Position numbers and translations under genes: made by a program. This document shows, piece by piece, positions 10,452 to 23,664 of a stretch of DNA of 64,000 nt (positions are counted from its first letter, which is position 1; each line of letters opens with the position of its first letter). The DNA lies in assembly GCF_964340395.1 (NCBI RefSeq), contig NC_135557.1:18006730-18070729 (forward strand). The letters run 5' to 3'. Below the pieces are notes generated by a model. That model searched no databases. It was not told the origin of the DNA and was given only the letters and a program-made list of their open reading frames with translations. This stretch comes from Glandiceps talaboti (taxonomy: Eukaryota; Hemichordata; Enteropneusta; Spengelidae).

Positions 10452-11449
10452 ACTAGAACCTGGGATTGAATTATGGGCCTTTAAAGGAATCCCACGTCAT
10501 GCTATATACACATACGTCAATGATTATTCAATAGCACTTGAACATGACAATGTGATTGTACTGTAAGAGAATTCCAAGCTACTACTTAAGTTGTTCAACT
10601 TTGACCCCTAAATACCTTACTAGGTTTAAAGCAGCACCACAGCAACATAGCTCAATGGCAATCAATCAATCACCCATGTACATTTCACTACGAACTGCCT
10701 CTATTGTGCATAAGAACCGCCTCTATTGTGCAACCTACATTAATGGTGGACACTGCCTGCTTTTTTTATTATCATTTCACCTGATATCACAATTCACACT
10801 GATCGTTAAAAGTACAGTAGAAATAGTAAACAACACACATCAATTCTGTGGTCGAATTTTAAGAATAGGTGACCCAGTTGGAGCAATACGTATAAGCACC
10901 ATTGACTATAGTCAGAGATATAAAGCTAAAAAATTTACCCAGAATTCTCGGAACCTGAAATAGAATATCACTGCCTAGGATATTGAACATCTATTTCTTG
11001 GTCAATACCATCACTTCCACTCCCCACGCTTCACGTACATTACTATGGGCACACTTGAAAATTGTAAGTCAACCTTCTTGTTCTATTTTGACCGTTCTGC
11101 ATGAGGTAAAATGCTAGTATTACAGATACCAAAAATTGAAAAATGTCGAGTAATTCTTTTCAAAACTTTGAAGTGAAATAACCTGCAAACTTTCCTGAAG
11201 AATTAATTTCACTTATTTTGTTGGAAAACAAAAATTTGAAATAAGTAGGAGAGAAGAAACTGCAACACTGTAGCCATGTTCCCACATGGAATTTTGAATT
11301 GGTTAAAAATCATTAACCGAAGTCACTTCTCCTGTCCCTGTATGCATTACAGCTGGTTGGAACCAATTTAGTTGAATCAGTTTGAAACTGACACAAAAGG
11401 AAAACTAAATCTACTAATAATCTTTACTCATCTAAATAAACAATTCACT
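10452..11449. other. Intron 2 sequence including a dispersed-repeat arm at 10,932-11,135
   Basis: No coding signal. The segment 10,932-11,135 is the reverse complement of 6,050-6,252 with moderate divergence. The plus-strand open frame at 10556-10963 shows no recognisable protein. Confidence 0.7.
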
Positions 11450-11885
11450 GATCAGTTTTCTTGTGCTAACATCAAAGCATTGCCGGACAGAACCTGTTAG
11501 TAAGTGTTACAAATAGGGAAGGTAAACAACTGAATTGGATTAATAACACTTGGCACAGTATTTTGAAATAGCAGAGACTTGTATTACACACCATCATGGT
11601 TTGATAAAAAGAACAGTTTTATGGCCTCTTTACATGTATGTGTGCATGAAATGCCAGGAGAATTTCAAGTTTGTTTGTAAAGGTGAATTTTCATGTAAAG
11701 ATGCCATATAACTGTTCAGTGTTCTTATCAAATGATGGAATGTAATACAAAGTCTCTGTACCTCCAACATGCTGTGCTAAGTGTTATTAATCCAATTCAT
11801 TTGTTTACTTTCCCTGTTTGTAACACTAACAGGTTCCGGTCAACTATCCTTCAATGATGTCAGCAGTTGTAACTGAATTGATTCA
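11450..11885. repeat. Long inverted repeat (foldback) with ~150-200 bp arms
   Basis: The left arm has CCTGTTAGTAAGTGTTACAA, GAATTGGATTAATAACACTT and AGAGACTTGTATTACA. The right arm carries their reverse complements in mirrored order, ending TGTAACACTAACAGG. The loop is about 55-60 nt around 11,640-11,695. Probably a foldback-type transposon remnant; a transcript through intron 2 would form a long hairpin here. Confidence 0.8.
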
Positions 11886-12734
11886 GTTTAAATCAATTCT
11901 GAATCAATTCAGGTGAGGACAGGGTTAATAAGTAATACTAACAAGACTAGTCAGGCAAAGTCTAACTCTGTAAGGTATATGCTGTGACGGGGCGCCCTCA
12001 CACATCGGTCAGAGGAGACCAGTGAAGGTGGCACAACACCACAGTATCTTACAGTCTAGGTGTGACAATACCCTTATCATCTTTTAATCCTAGTTATCTC
12101 TGATCTAAATATAAAGTCAGTTGAGAATAGTAAATAAAAGAGATAAAAGACTCCATTCTTTACACAGACTGTTTACCAGCTACTTATCCAGTGATGAAAA
12201 GCACACTACTAGAGGACAGTTTTTCAATATTTGAACTGTTTGCATGACATAATTGATGAGTAATTTAGCAAATAACTTTATGTAACTACACTCACACTTA
12301 GGTGCAAAAAAAAATAATTATGTGTTTTCGATAATATGACCTCACAAAAATAGGGTAGATAAGTTGGAAAAAAAATTAGTTATCTTATCTTTTTTATTTT
12401 ATTTTTTCATTTTACTTGTTTTGACTTTTGAAAAATATTGCTCCAAACTAAAAAAAATACTAAATGTCAGTCAGACCACTTCTGTGATAGTTTGATGAAA
12501 TATGTTCAGACATTACCGGAAGAAGAAACAGACCTGCATGATGATCAAGAAGACAAAGAATTGGTCATATTTTGTTTTAAATGTTTAAAAATGTTTAGGG
12601 TTGTTGGCTTACACTCGGATTCGTCTGGTTATTGGAAAACACACATTTTTTTTTTGCCTTAGAATAAATTAATGGGTCAGTGTGCCTACATTGAAGGGCA
12701 AACTGAGCTATTAATAAGTACAGACACTATCTAC

Positions 12735-13470
12735 ATTATCAACCTACATTATCACACATCTACATTATCACACACCTACATTATCTGATACCTTCTACAT
12801 TATCTGACAGCTACATTATCACACACCTACATTATCTGACACCTACATTATCACACACCTACATTATCTGACACCTACATTTAATCTGACACCTATATTA
12901 TCACACACCTACATTATCACACACCTACATTATCACACACCTACATTTAATCTGACACCTACATTATCACACACCTACATTATCTGACACCTACATTATC
13001 ACACACCTACATTATCTGACACCTACATTTAATCTGACTCCTACATTATCACACACCTACATTATCCGACATCTACATTATCACACACCTACATTATCTG
13101 ACACCTACATTATCTGACACCTTCTACATTATCTGACAGCTACATTATCTGACACCTACATTATCTGACACCTACATTATCACACACCTACATTATCTGA
13201 CACCTACATTTAATCTGACACCTACATTATCACACACCTACATTATCTGACACCTACATTTAATCTGATACCGACATTATCACACACCTACATTATCTGA
13301 CACCTACATTTAATCTGATACCGACATTATCACACACCTACGTTATCTGACACCTACATTATCACACACCTACATTATCACACACCTACATTATCACACA
13401 CCTACATTATCACACACCTACATTATCTGACACCTACATATTCTGACACCTTCTACATTATCAGATAGTT
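12735..13470. repeat. 16-bp minisatellite CCTACATTATCACACA / CCTACATTATCTGACA
   Basis: More than 40 units, mainly two 16-mer variants (ending CACACA or CTGACA) plus a 17-mer with ATTTAATCTGACA, interspersed in runs. Intron 2. Confidence 0.95.
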
Positions 13471-15769
13471 TCTTTATTATCCAACTTTCTCTCCTAGAAA
13501 CAGCAATGTATTGGTAGAACACATACCAATCACAATTGTACTTAAACGCTGTCGACACACAGCGATTTCACACTCAGATCCAAACTTCACTTTGTAAGGG
13601 TTGGAGAAACACAAAAGACATAGCCAGACATAAAACACAATAAGAGAAGGTTGTATTTCTGTATTTATTGACTCAAAGTGGTCGTTATTATTCGGTTACC
13701 TACATACCAGATGTACAACAACACACATTTACAATTGTGTGTAATGTAATTACTATACAGTGCACGTGTTTACCTTTCTCACTACGCCATTTAATTGGCT
13801 TTTTATTGCAAATAACAGAAATGGGACACAGACCTTATTCTCTACTCAAACTTTCAAGTCAGCAAACTTTTAGTCTGTCGGTACAACATGACAAGGCGCC
13901 CTCACATATCGGTCAACTCCTCTGAGAGGAGGGTGGAACGACAACACGAGGTATCTTACGGTCTGCTACATTTGTAGCAAACTTTCAGTTCAGAGAGTTA
14001 TTGTGTTTACTTTTGTTTTATATCCAAATATATTTATTTTATTCGGTCATAAACATACCCAATTATTTCTTGCAACTAATGATTAGTATGTCAGAATCCA
14101 AACATATCATAAAATTATTTTTTGATGCCATTAGAACACAATAATCCCCATCATAACGTCCCTACAAGTACAATACTGCTCAACTATCTACGTCACAGAG
14201 AGCTGACATGGCATTTCACCATGACAACTGTCACAAAAGTGAAGTCCAACTTACAAGTCTGTAATCATGGTAATAAGTACATTACTATACAAATATCAAT
14301 TCTCCAGTTAAACACTTGATATTTATAACTGTTTATATTACTGACTTGCTATGTAGGTTGTTTGTCAGAGCTGTAGAAAAACTTTGATTCAGAACAAATA
14401 AATAATCCCATATAATCCTTGTTAAGATTAACACTAATGCAGTCACCAAGGATTGAAACATGGGCCTTTAAAGTCTTGTGAGTCAATCCAATGGGGTCAT
14501 TTTTTTGTTCAGGACAAAAAATTGGGCAGTGGAAAAATAGACATCAAAAATAAATAGGCTGAATTGGCCATTTACCAAATTGATTAACTAAGTAGACAAA
14601 CACTGGCTTAGTCTAGTTCCTGAAAACAGTAAAGTATCACTACGATTTATACTTCCATTCACAATACAGTCAAAGTTGTTACTCTAGAAGTCCTGAGATG
14701 CATGAGATGCAATGTAAAATTCATCCACAGCCACCCACACAGTCATTAACATCATGTGTTTGTTAATCAATCACAAAATTCTAACCAATAACACAGTCCC
14801 TAATAAAGTTAGTGTTTATTGGGGGCAGTTATGTCCAAATATGGTATATTTATACTTATACACTGCTGTTTATGACACAATAAGTTATAACAGTTGGGGT
14901 TCACTGATTGGACGAACATTTTTTTGTACTAATTGAGGGACATTGAGAAACCATGTTGGCATCCAGATTAACACTGGCTTGGAATTCCATACCATCCTAG
15001 AGAACAAAACAGACTATATAACCTGGTGATCACTTTTTGTTAACTACACAGACTCCATGCTATCATACCAGGTGTGTAAAACCATAGACAGATGGTGGTG
15101 GAGGGTCTAATGTAAAACTAATATGAAATCCATGCAGTCCTATATAGGATACTAGTATGTACAACAATATTGAAACCGTGCAGGGAATAAAAGGTCTAGT
15201 TTTGGAATCCATGCAATCAAAAGTGTGTCATTTTGTAACACTTAAGATCAGACTGACAGATTTAGAGCTTTTGAGAAAGTAGTAGTAGTGCACTGTAGAA
15301 TATATTATCACTGTTATAGTGGACAACCATTGGATAAGAAGGTCATGCACCTACATAACATTTATCACTAGGGGCAACCAATGACAACAACAACAATAAC
15401 TGACTAAGCATGTGTCGTGACACCTTTGTGAAGAAGTGTACAATGGCAAATTGTTCTTAAATGGTGCTAACTTGGGCTGTCTCTAAATAGAGTATATGTG
15501 GCTGTCACTACCTTGAATAAGTTGAACAAAAGTGGTCAGAAAGGAGTTTTTCATCATTCATGGGGTCTTCTTTGTCCAAGAATTTTTCACAGCCCTATTT
15601 TCATGTCCTATCGTTTATATTCTGACTTCATCAGATCATACACACAGTGTGTAAGACATTGTTGTATAAACCAGTCCAACTCTAATTGGGTTATGGTGAT
15701 CAGATCTATTATATTATTCTGCATGAAACCAATATTCAACACATCCCCCTAGTCTGTAAAATATCACCT
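13471..15769. other. Intron 2, no gene seen
   Basis: Unique-looking AT-rich sequence with a dispersed-repeat fragment at 13,885-13,970 (GGCGCCCTCACATATCGGTC). Short open frames on the plus strand (13668-13925, 14122-14319, 14754-14936, 15498-15752) show no family signature. Confidence 0.6.
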
Positions 15770-16290
15770 TCACACCACACTGTTAGCTACCACTCACTAG
15801 TCTGTAAGATACGACATTCGTGCCACAAAGTGACACTATCAGCTACCACTCACTAGTCTTCAGATACGACATTCATTCGTGCCACAAAGTTACACTATCA
15901 GCTACCAGTCACTAGTCTAAGATACGACATTCGTGCCACAAAGTGACACTATCAGCTACCACTCACTAGTCTTCAGATACGACATTCATTCGTGCCACAA
16001 AGTTACACTATCAGCTACCAGTCACTAGTCTAAGATACGACATTCATTTGTGCCACAAAGTTACACTATCAGCTACCACTCACTAGTCTGTAAGATACGA
16101 CATTCATGCCACAAAGTTACACTATCAGCTACCAGTCACTAGTCTGTAAGATACGACATTCATTCATGCCACAAAGTGATACTATCAGCTACTACTCACT
16201 AGTCTGTAAGATACAACATTCATGCTTCAAAGTGACACACTATCATAGCATCAGCTACCACTCACTAGTCTGTACGGTATGACATCTACA
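15770..16290. repeat. ~60-bp minisatellite, eight or more copies
   Basis: The unit contains AGCTACCACTCACTAGTCTG, TAAGATACGACATTC and GTGCCACAAAGTTACACTATC, with small indels (a CATT duplication) distinguishing alternate copies. Intron 2. Confidence 0.9.
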
Positions 16291-16492
16291 CATTCCCTAG
16301 AGCATCTCACTAACAGTCCATAACTAGACTAACTCTAGTCCACTCTGATATTCTTTGTGACAAACAATTATTCCTTTTTTATTCAAAGATTTATATTTTC
16401 TATGAGATAGTCACAGGTATGGAGTTCTGTGGACAAAAATCACATTGGGGCATAGTGAAATATAGAAGAAAAAACTGAATAAAAAAATAATA

Positions 16493-16840
16493 AAAGTGGC
16501 CATATGGATGAGGATTGGGTATTTATTTGGAAATTTTTTATTTATCATGGCTTCTCACTTGAAATATCAACATGAAACAACATAGACCAAGTCTGTGTCT
16601 GCAATGCAATACATTGCAAAAAGCCAAAAAAAAAATGTGTAAAATGTTTGTTATTGTACGTACAATAATAAACATTTTATAATCTTTTGCAATGTAGGAC
16701 TTTGCATATGTTGACAAACACATACTTGTTCTATGTTGTTTCACATCGATTTTTCAAGTAGGAAGCCATGATAAAATTGTTTTATAAATCAAAATCCAAA
16801 AATAAATACCAAATTTTTATCGACATGACTACTTTGAAGT
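16493..16840. mobile_element. Foldback MITE family E, full copy
   Basis: An almost complete palindrome. The outer ends AAAAGTGGCCATATGGATGA and (read inward) CAAAGTAGTCATGTCGATAA are followed on both arms by TATCATGGCTTC, an AACATGAAACAACATAG-like block and TTGCAAA. They meet at the 18-bp perfect palindrome TTATTGTACGTACAATAA (16651-16668). Arms are roughly 160 bp. Partial copies lie at 32.9, 34.6-34.9 and 36.4 kb. Confidence 0.8.
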
Positions 16841-17049
16841 TCTTATTATTGGTACTTTTGAATCTTAGAAAACCACCTGAATCACTCGATTCATGGTAAC
16901 ATAATAACTCTAACAACAGTCACCTCACACTGTGATTCACAATTTTTCCCCACAAATTTACTCCTGTACAGTATTAAAGTAATTGACTGAATTTCTGGTG
17001 ATCGAAACTTTTGCACTCACTTAAGTGGCTAACTTAACCTAGGACTCTG

Positions 17050-17800
17050 ACCTATACTTTTTTTTAAATTATTCGTGTCGCATAAAAAGGATTGAATTTC
17101 TAATTTCAGATCATTTTGACCAAGTAAGATACTTGAATTTAATACTTCAACCCATCACTGTCAATCATATTTTTTTTAAATCTATCCGTGTCATATAAAA
17201 ATAGATTGAATTTCTGATTATTGGTCATTTTGACCAAGGAAACTACATGAAATACTGCAGCCCATCGCTGTGAATCATATTTTTTTTTTTTTTTAAATCT
17301 ACCACTGTAGAAAAGGGAATGAATAAAAAAGGATTGAATTTCTAATTTTCAGGTCATTTTGACCAAACAAGCTACTGAAGTTAAATTACTGTAGTCCATT
17401 GCTGTGAATCATAATTCATTTTAAAAAATCAACCACTGTAGCATTAAAAAGGATTGAATTATCTAATTTCAGATCATTTTGACCAAGCAAGCTATTGAAG
17501 TTCAATCACAATTAATTTTTTAAAAATCTACCACTGTAGCATAAAAACGGATTGAATTTCTAATTTCAGGTCATTTGGACCCATTAGCGCAAACCACGGC
17601 TGGTTTTACGGCAACGTTCTTAACGAGCCTCCCACAGAAATAATAATATTATTTAGAAATAATAACTGTGGCTTGTGACCAAGCAAGATCCAATGTACTT
17701 GCATACTGCAACCCATCGCTGTGAATCTAAATTTATTTTTTTTATCTACCACTGTAGCATAAAAAACAGATTGAATTCCTAAAACTAGCAATCGATAAAT
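17050..17800. repeat. ~120-bp diverged tandem repeat
   Basis: About six units share TTTTTTAAATCTACCACTGT, AAAAAGGATTGAATTTCTAA and GGTCATTTTGACCAAGCAAG. One unit is interrupted near 17,585-17,640 by a fragment related to element D (39.6 kb). Intron 2. Confidence 0.8.
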
Positions 17801-18571
17801 TTGAATCAAAACATACTACTGAATTACCTAGCACCCGAGATTCATAATTTTAACCCAAATGTACTAATTAAGGACATTTAGACTCAGTACGAGTTAGTGA
17901 GCCACTAGGTATGTGTACTTAAACTGTCTAACATTTACCCAGCTTATATATGTCTATAATATCAACACACTGATCAAACACTTATTATAAATTGAAAGGT
18001 TCGTTTGTTTACTTTCCGCACTTTATTCAATATTCATCTGGTGTTCTGTAACTGTGGACAAATTAAATAACAAACGAAGCTTGTATGTGTTGAATAAAGA
18101 ATTTTGATGTTTTAACTGATGAATAAAATCGATTTTTATCACTACTTTGGTGATCAGATAAAGAGATAGTTAAAATATCATGAAGTATTGGAATACATAT
18201 GAACCTACATCGTAAATCTACACAAGCAACAGGTGGTTGGGTAGAGACTGTAAGATAGGTCCCTGTTGTTCAGCCCCTATCAGGTTTCTTTAAGTTTACA
18301 TTTTCAATACCTTATTTACATCACACCACCTTACTTTCTATTTTTTTTAACAATACTCTCTGACATTGTTATATTTTCCAATGTAATAGTACCCCTTTGC
18401 TTAAAAGTATACATGTACATGTACAAAATGGGTCTTTTTTGTAAATTTTACAATGGAAATACACCAACATTATAAAAGTACATCATACAATACATGTATG
18501 TACATTTGTATACAATCTATGTGTTTATAATGTCTTGAATAAGTTGTCTGGCAGTGTGGTGGCAATTCTTT

Positions 18572-18760
18572 ATTGTTGTTGTTTTTGTTTTTGTTGTTGT
18601 TGTTGTTGTTGTTGTGGTGGTGGTGGTGGTGGTGGTGGTGGTGTGACAATTCGTTGTTGTTGTTGTTGTTGTTGTTGTTACTGTTCTTGTGGTGTGACAA
18701 TTTGTTGTTGTTGTTGTTGCTGTTGTTGCAGCTGCTGCTTATTTGTTGTTGGTTTTTTGT
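18572..18760. repeat. (GTT)n / (GGT)n trinucleotide array
   Basis: Compound GTT and GGT repeat with two copies of GTGTGACAATTNGTTGTTG. The polyleucine/polycysteine/polyasparagine frames here are artefacts. Confidence 0.95.
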
Positions 18761-20429
18761 TTATTTCTATGTTTGTTTGTCTGAGAGCATAAAACCTTCA
18801 GAATCGAGGTAAATATAACAGCAAAGAAATCTTATATACATACATGTATATATGGCGTGAATTTCAAAGTACCTAATGATGTATGAATAACTCCCCTGAT
18901 TATAGCTTTAGTTGAGATTACACCATTATTTCCTGCTTCTTACAACAAAAGCAAAGTGTTTCAAAACTTTTCTAATGACCATTATCCCATTTGAAAAATC
19001 AATTTTCCGTACTAAGTTAGTAGTCTCCAATTGTGTAGGTAGATGGTTGACATTAATTTCAAATGGTATTTATTCATTCACTGATACATTTTTAAGTGAC
19101 TTACAAACACAGCTGCAAAAAAACTTGTAACTGTAATGCACAGGTCAGTGCAGGTTAAAAATGAAATACAAGACACTGTTTACTTTCAGAAAATTCTTGG
19201 CACTTGGCACTGTTGTTGCCATAACAACAATGGTGGCTAGCACAGATTTCAAAACACTCAGAAACTTCTTGGCATATCACCATTGTTGTTGCCATAACAA
19301 CAGTGGCTAGCAAGGACTCCCACATGTTATGTTACATTTTCTGTAATTCTTCCCAAGTTACTTCATGCATTACACAGTGAATCGCACCTTGTACGCACTC
19401 AGTCATATTTGCATACTTTAGGATGAATGTCTAAGGATTGTTAGTTTTACGTTCCTTCGCAGTCCTATCACAGCATACCTTACAGACCAGCTGACTGTAC
19501 TATATTAAGAGTGAATTTAACATATCGAGACAGAGAGATTGCTTTGATTTACTTTGATTGGCTAATTCTTTGCTAACCACAAAGCAGTGAATTCAGCCCT
19601 ACTACTACTAGCCTACTAGAAGATGTATAATATACAGTCAGAAGTTCATTTTCATGTTATAAGCGTTGAACGGATACTCTTTAATTTATGATGAAATAAT
19701 CCTGTAAGTCCATGTACAGATTAGATTAAGTAGAACTACTACCTGTTAGTGTTTATGTTGATTGAGTAGAACTTATAGTATCTAGGAGAGAAGCAAGCAG
19801 TTGTTTTATACAGTGCTGGGTTACTCTGATACCTTGGTTGTCTTGCTAGAACTTACAATTCTTAAACTCCTGAGGACCGAATTCAGCTGGGGTTAAATGT
19901 ACATATACAAGTAGATATGAAAACAGTTGGCTGACAAGAGTTTTAGGAAAAAGGTGTCCTAGAACAAAAGAAAATTTCATCTCAGATCATGTCATTTTAT
20001 ACATGTAGCATGTAAAGAAGTTACAACCCATGAAAAAACACCGGTGCCCTTGCTTGCTCATGGTAAGCAGGAACAAGACAAGATTCATGCAAAGACATAC
20101 AGTGTATTAAATTTATGCCAGTAACTTATCAAAAGTACAAACACCACACAAGTCTCCCTACCTTCTAACCCACACCCCCATCCCATAACTCTACATATTA
20201 CAATATCAAGTTCAACTGTTAGTGTTAGTGTTACATGTACATTTTAAGTTAACCTACAGACATACCAAACTGATAACAGCATCATGTGAACCTACATCAG
20301 AGGCATCCACTGTTGTTGTTTGCGTCTGTTGAATTATTATTTGTAGCTGTAAATGTTGTCTTTGCATGAAGTAAATTTCCTTGGCTCACTTCATTCTCGC
20401 AAATGCATCAATTTTTTGCAGGTTGTAGT
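18761..20429. other. Intron 2, no gene seen; two X-box-like sites
   Basis: AT-rich intron. GTTGCCATAACAAC occurs twice, at 19215-19228 and 19288-19301, in duplicated flanks (CTTGGCA..GTTGTTGCCATAACAAC..GTGGCTAGCA). Confidence 0.6.
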
Positions 20430-20693
20430 CAGGGGTGAACAAATCAACTGGTCCTGGGTCCGGGACTAGCGATTTTTTTGGGCGGACCAAACAAATTTTA
20501 CCTTGTCTGGTCCATCGGACCAGTACCTTACTGTTAATAACTATGTTAAAAAGTCGTCTGAATATACAGATTCATAGAGTTAATGTTTAACATTAGCGGG
20601 ACCTGGGACCACTAATTCTTTCAGCAGGACCACTGAATTTTTAAGGCGCTGGTCCAGGGACCACCAGTTCACAAAATGATTTGTTCACCCCTG
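20430..20693. mobile_element. 264-bp MITE with perfect 17-bp terminal inverted repeats
   Basis: Starts CAGGGGTGAACAAATCA (20430-20446) and ends with its exact reverse complement (20677-20693). After a short insertion the inverted match resumes (ACTGGTCCTGG against ACTGGTGGTCCCTGG). The interior is rich in GGTCC/GGACC. A CAGGG terminus is typical of hAT-superfamily non-autonomous elements; a clean 8-bp target duplication was not found. Confidence 0.82.
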
Positions 20694-20789
20694 TTAGTAC
20701 ATGTACATGTATAGCTCTCTGTGTGATCATTAACCCACTTGACAACAACTCCATAGAAGTAACAATCCTTATTTGCTCTGCCTATGTAG

Positions 20790-21020
20790 TTTCTAAACCA
20801 TATCAGTAATCCATCACCCAAGAAGTTCAGTGAAGGAGGCCTGTCATGAGTTCAGAATTGAGTACTCAAGGAAAACCTGTGTCGCTTGATAGACAAACTG
20901 AGCAACAACACTGATCGTCTTACTTAGAGCATGGCAAATTTAATCAAACCCAGAAAGCACCAACCCTGACTATAATGTACGACAGAGGCAAGTGCTTAAA
21001 CCACTCGGCCACCAACAACC
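20790..21020 (-). mobile_element. tRNA-derived SINE, reversed copy
   Basis: Reverse orientation of the 4.04-kb SINE. The A box TGGCCGAGTGG is read from 21011 to 21001, followed by GGGTTTGATTAAATTTGCCATG and CAGGTTTTCCTTGAGTACTC. More diverged, with a degraded B box. Confidence 0.7.
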
Positions 21021-21887
21021 GAAGTAGTCTCACACATCGAGATCAATACAAATTACTCTAAAAGTGATTGAGCAGTTTTACTACTGTCTAATTCACAATA
21101 AGGTTGTAAAATGTTTGCTATGCCACCACAACTACTGTGTATCTATGGGAGTATATGAGTACATACATGTAACCTCTGAAATATTTCTAACATAGAAATG
21201 ACAATAAATAAATAGCCTGTTCCTGGGAGACACTAGTGGTTGTTAGAGCCTTCTACAAGTGTTATGTAAAGTTGACAATGTCTGCGGATGTAAGTACACA
21301 ATGATGCATTGTATACTAACTTACACATGTATGTGTTTGTTTATTTTTCATGGTAACAATGCAAATACATTTGTCTTCTGGGGCAGAAAATGTTTATGTG
21401 GGTGTTATTACAACTGTGGAAACCAGACTGGATTAGGTTGAATTACGATCCAAAAATCAATCAATATCATAGAAAGTACATATAAATACTTGAATACTTG
21501 GGGAATAAAATCCTGTGTAACCTTTGTTGGTGAACAAAAACACGATTAGTGGTACAATATTCTAATACATGTATTTCTGGTGGGTTTTTTAAATAAGAAG
21601 GAACACAGAAATAAATCCCACATTTTTGGACCGAACTCATACAATTTGGCTTGTATGGTAAAATAACTAAAAACTTGCAGGACCGTCAGTGAAATGAAAG
21701 TAATTTACACAATTTGTTATGATTAGAACAATATAATTAATGTGAAATGAAATAGACAGTTGAAACTTTTATTGTTACTTTAATCACGAAAATTCCAACC
21801 TATTCTCAGTTAAAATCAAGACAAAAAATCAGGGGTCACCTTACAAATATTAAAGTAGAGGTCGAACTGTGATAAAAAATTAGCCAT

Positions 21888-22095
21888 TCTAGAATCCAAT
21901 ATGGCCACCGAATACTGTATTGACTGTATAGAATCCAATATGGCCATCAAATACTGTATCAACTGTATAGAATCCAATATGGCCACCAATATTAACTGTA
22001 TAGAATCCAATATGGCCACCAAATACTATATTATAGAGAATCCAATATGGCCACCAAATATTAACTGTATAGAATCCAATATGGCCACCGAATGA
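21888..22095. repeat. ~40-bp tandem repeat AGAATCCAATATGGCCACC, five copies
   Basis: The unit reads ATAGAATCCAATATGGCCAC then CAAATACTGTATTAACTGT. The same unit occurs in opposite orientation at 43.95-44.09 kb. It ends about 190 bp before exon 2. Confidence 0.9.
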
Positions 22096-22282
22096 AAATG
22101 AAAGATCATCAATTTCCTTGAAAACAAGATGGTGAACCCAACATTTCTTTATTATTTCAAAATGACCGAAAGCAAGCTTCCATACTGTAAACTTTGGACA
22201 GATTTTAAGAAATTTAATTTTCTGTGAAATTTGTCACCATTGTGCAGTCTACCTTAAAGTTAAAACACAAATCTGTACTTAC

Positions 22283-22367
22283 TAGTAACCTGCTGTACAG
22301 ACCAGACATGATGCAGAGACTGTGTCATAATATTCTCCTGGATCACAGTCGACAGCTGAACAGGCAG
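22283..22367 (-). CDS. Exon 2 of cysteine-rich repeat gene
   Basis: Residues 24-51, phase 1 in and phase 2 out. The acceptor is GACTCAACAG and the donor GTAAGT. It carries the first half of a repeat module: CDPGEYYDT, then CLVCTAGY, with the tyrosine codon split across the intron. An overlapping plus-strand open frame at this site is an antisense shadow. Confidence 0.8.
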
Positions 22368-23040
22368 CTGTTGAGTCAACAAAAATGTGAATTAATTTTA
22401 ATATAAAGAAATAAAAATCTAAAAACAGAATTAAGACGATTAGACTTCTTTATGAACTTACAGAATGTAATACTTTGACAGAACACAATGTTGCAGGAGT
22501 GTACTTAAAGTTTGATGTACTCAGGGTATTTGCATAAGAGCTTGCAATGTTCTCTGAGATCATACTTTCATCAGCATAGCAAGTGAAAATGTAGCAGGAA
22601 ACACGGCAAACACGAGAGCTAATATCTCAAGTATCTACACTGGCACTGAAATGGAATGGGGTTCTGTTATTATAATATGTTCATCTGAAATTGCAAATTT
22701 CTGTAAAAATCATACTACAAAATTACACAACTTCATATACATGGAACAAACATATTATCAATGGTATGCAGTTGTGTTTTTGTATCATGATGATGCAAAT
22801 GTCATTAGTATGTGTGCAGGTAATCACTTTGTGTGGTACATGTAACATTTACAAGCACCACACAGAGTAACATTGTTAAGTTAAAACACAGACAAGTCTG
22901 TCGTTAACAATATTTATACTTTGACTTTGTTCTTGTATCTTTTCAAATCTATTGAGTTGAATTTTGATGAAACTATCCAGTTTCCCTTTGTGTTTTAGAT
23001 ACCTTGGAAATTCTTACAACTGTGCAACAATTTATACATG

Positions 23041-23213
23041 TACCCGATTGATTGATTGATTGACTGATTGATTGATTGATTGATTGATTGACTGACTGAC
23101 TGACTGACTGACAGTTTATACATTTACCTGACTGACTGACTGACTGACTGATTCATTCATTCATTCACTGATTCATTGATTGGGTGATCCATTTGATTGA
23201 CTGATTGATTGAC

Positions 23214-23280
<67 letters not shown>

Positions 23281-23285
23281 GTCAC
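23041..23285. repeat. (GATT)n / (GACT)n tetranucleotide array
   Basis: Long runs of GATT interspersed with GACT and ATTC. Intron 1. Confidence 0.95.
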
Positions 23286-23664
23286 CCATCCATCCATCGA
23301 TCAATCAATTAATCATGGTATCATTGATAATAACTGAAGTGGCTAAAAATACATTGTATAGTCTTGATTTTTCAACAACCTTGAACAAGTGACGGTGGCA
23401 ATAAAAACACAATAGCTGAGAGCATAGAGGTGTCATTCTATCTCTATGCTGAGAGGTAGTCTTCTTAACTTGTTATAGTTAACAGGTGGTTGAGATAACA
23501 ATCACCTTCCACTATTCATTTATGAAATGTCCATACTGTCTTTTAAACTGCCATCTCTCTGTGACTACATTGTAACTTGAACACCTGTATATATCTATTT
23601 GAAGTATTACAATATAGTTCATACTGTTACATAACACTGCTTTATTTAGCATGACACTGCATGC

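Noticed and set aside
13500-13605. Possible missed exon of the cysteine-rich gene (minus strand, GSECEIAVC then a GTATGT donor)
   Set aside because: The acceptors tried put a stop in the phase required by exon 2, while exon 2 joins exon 3 directly in phase.
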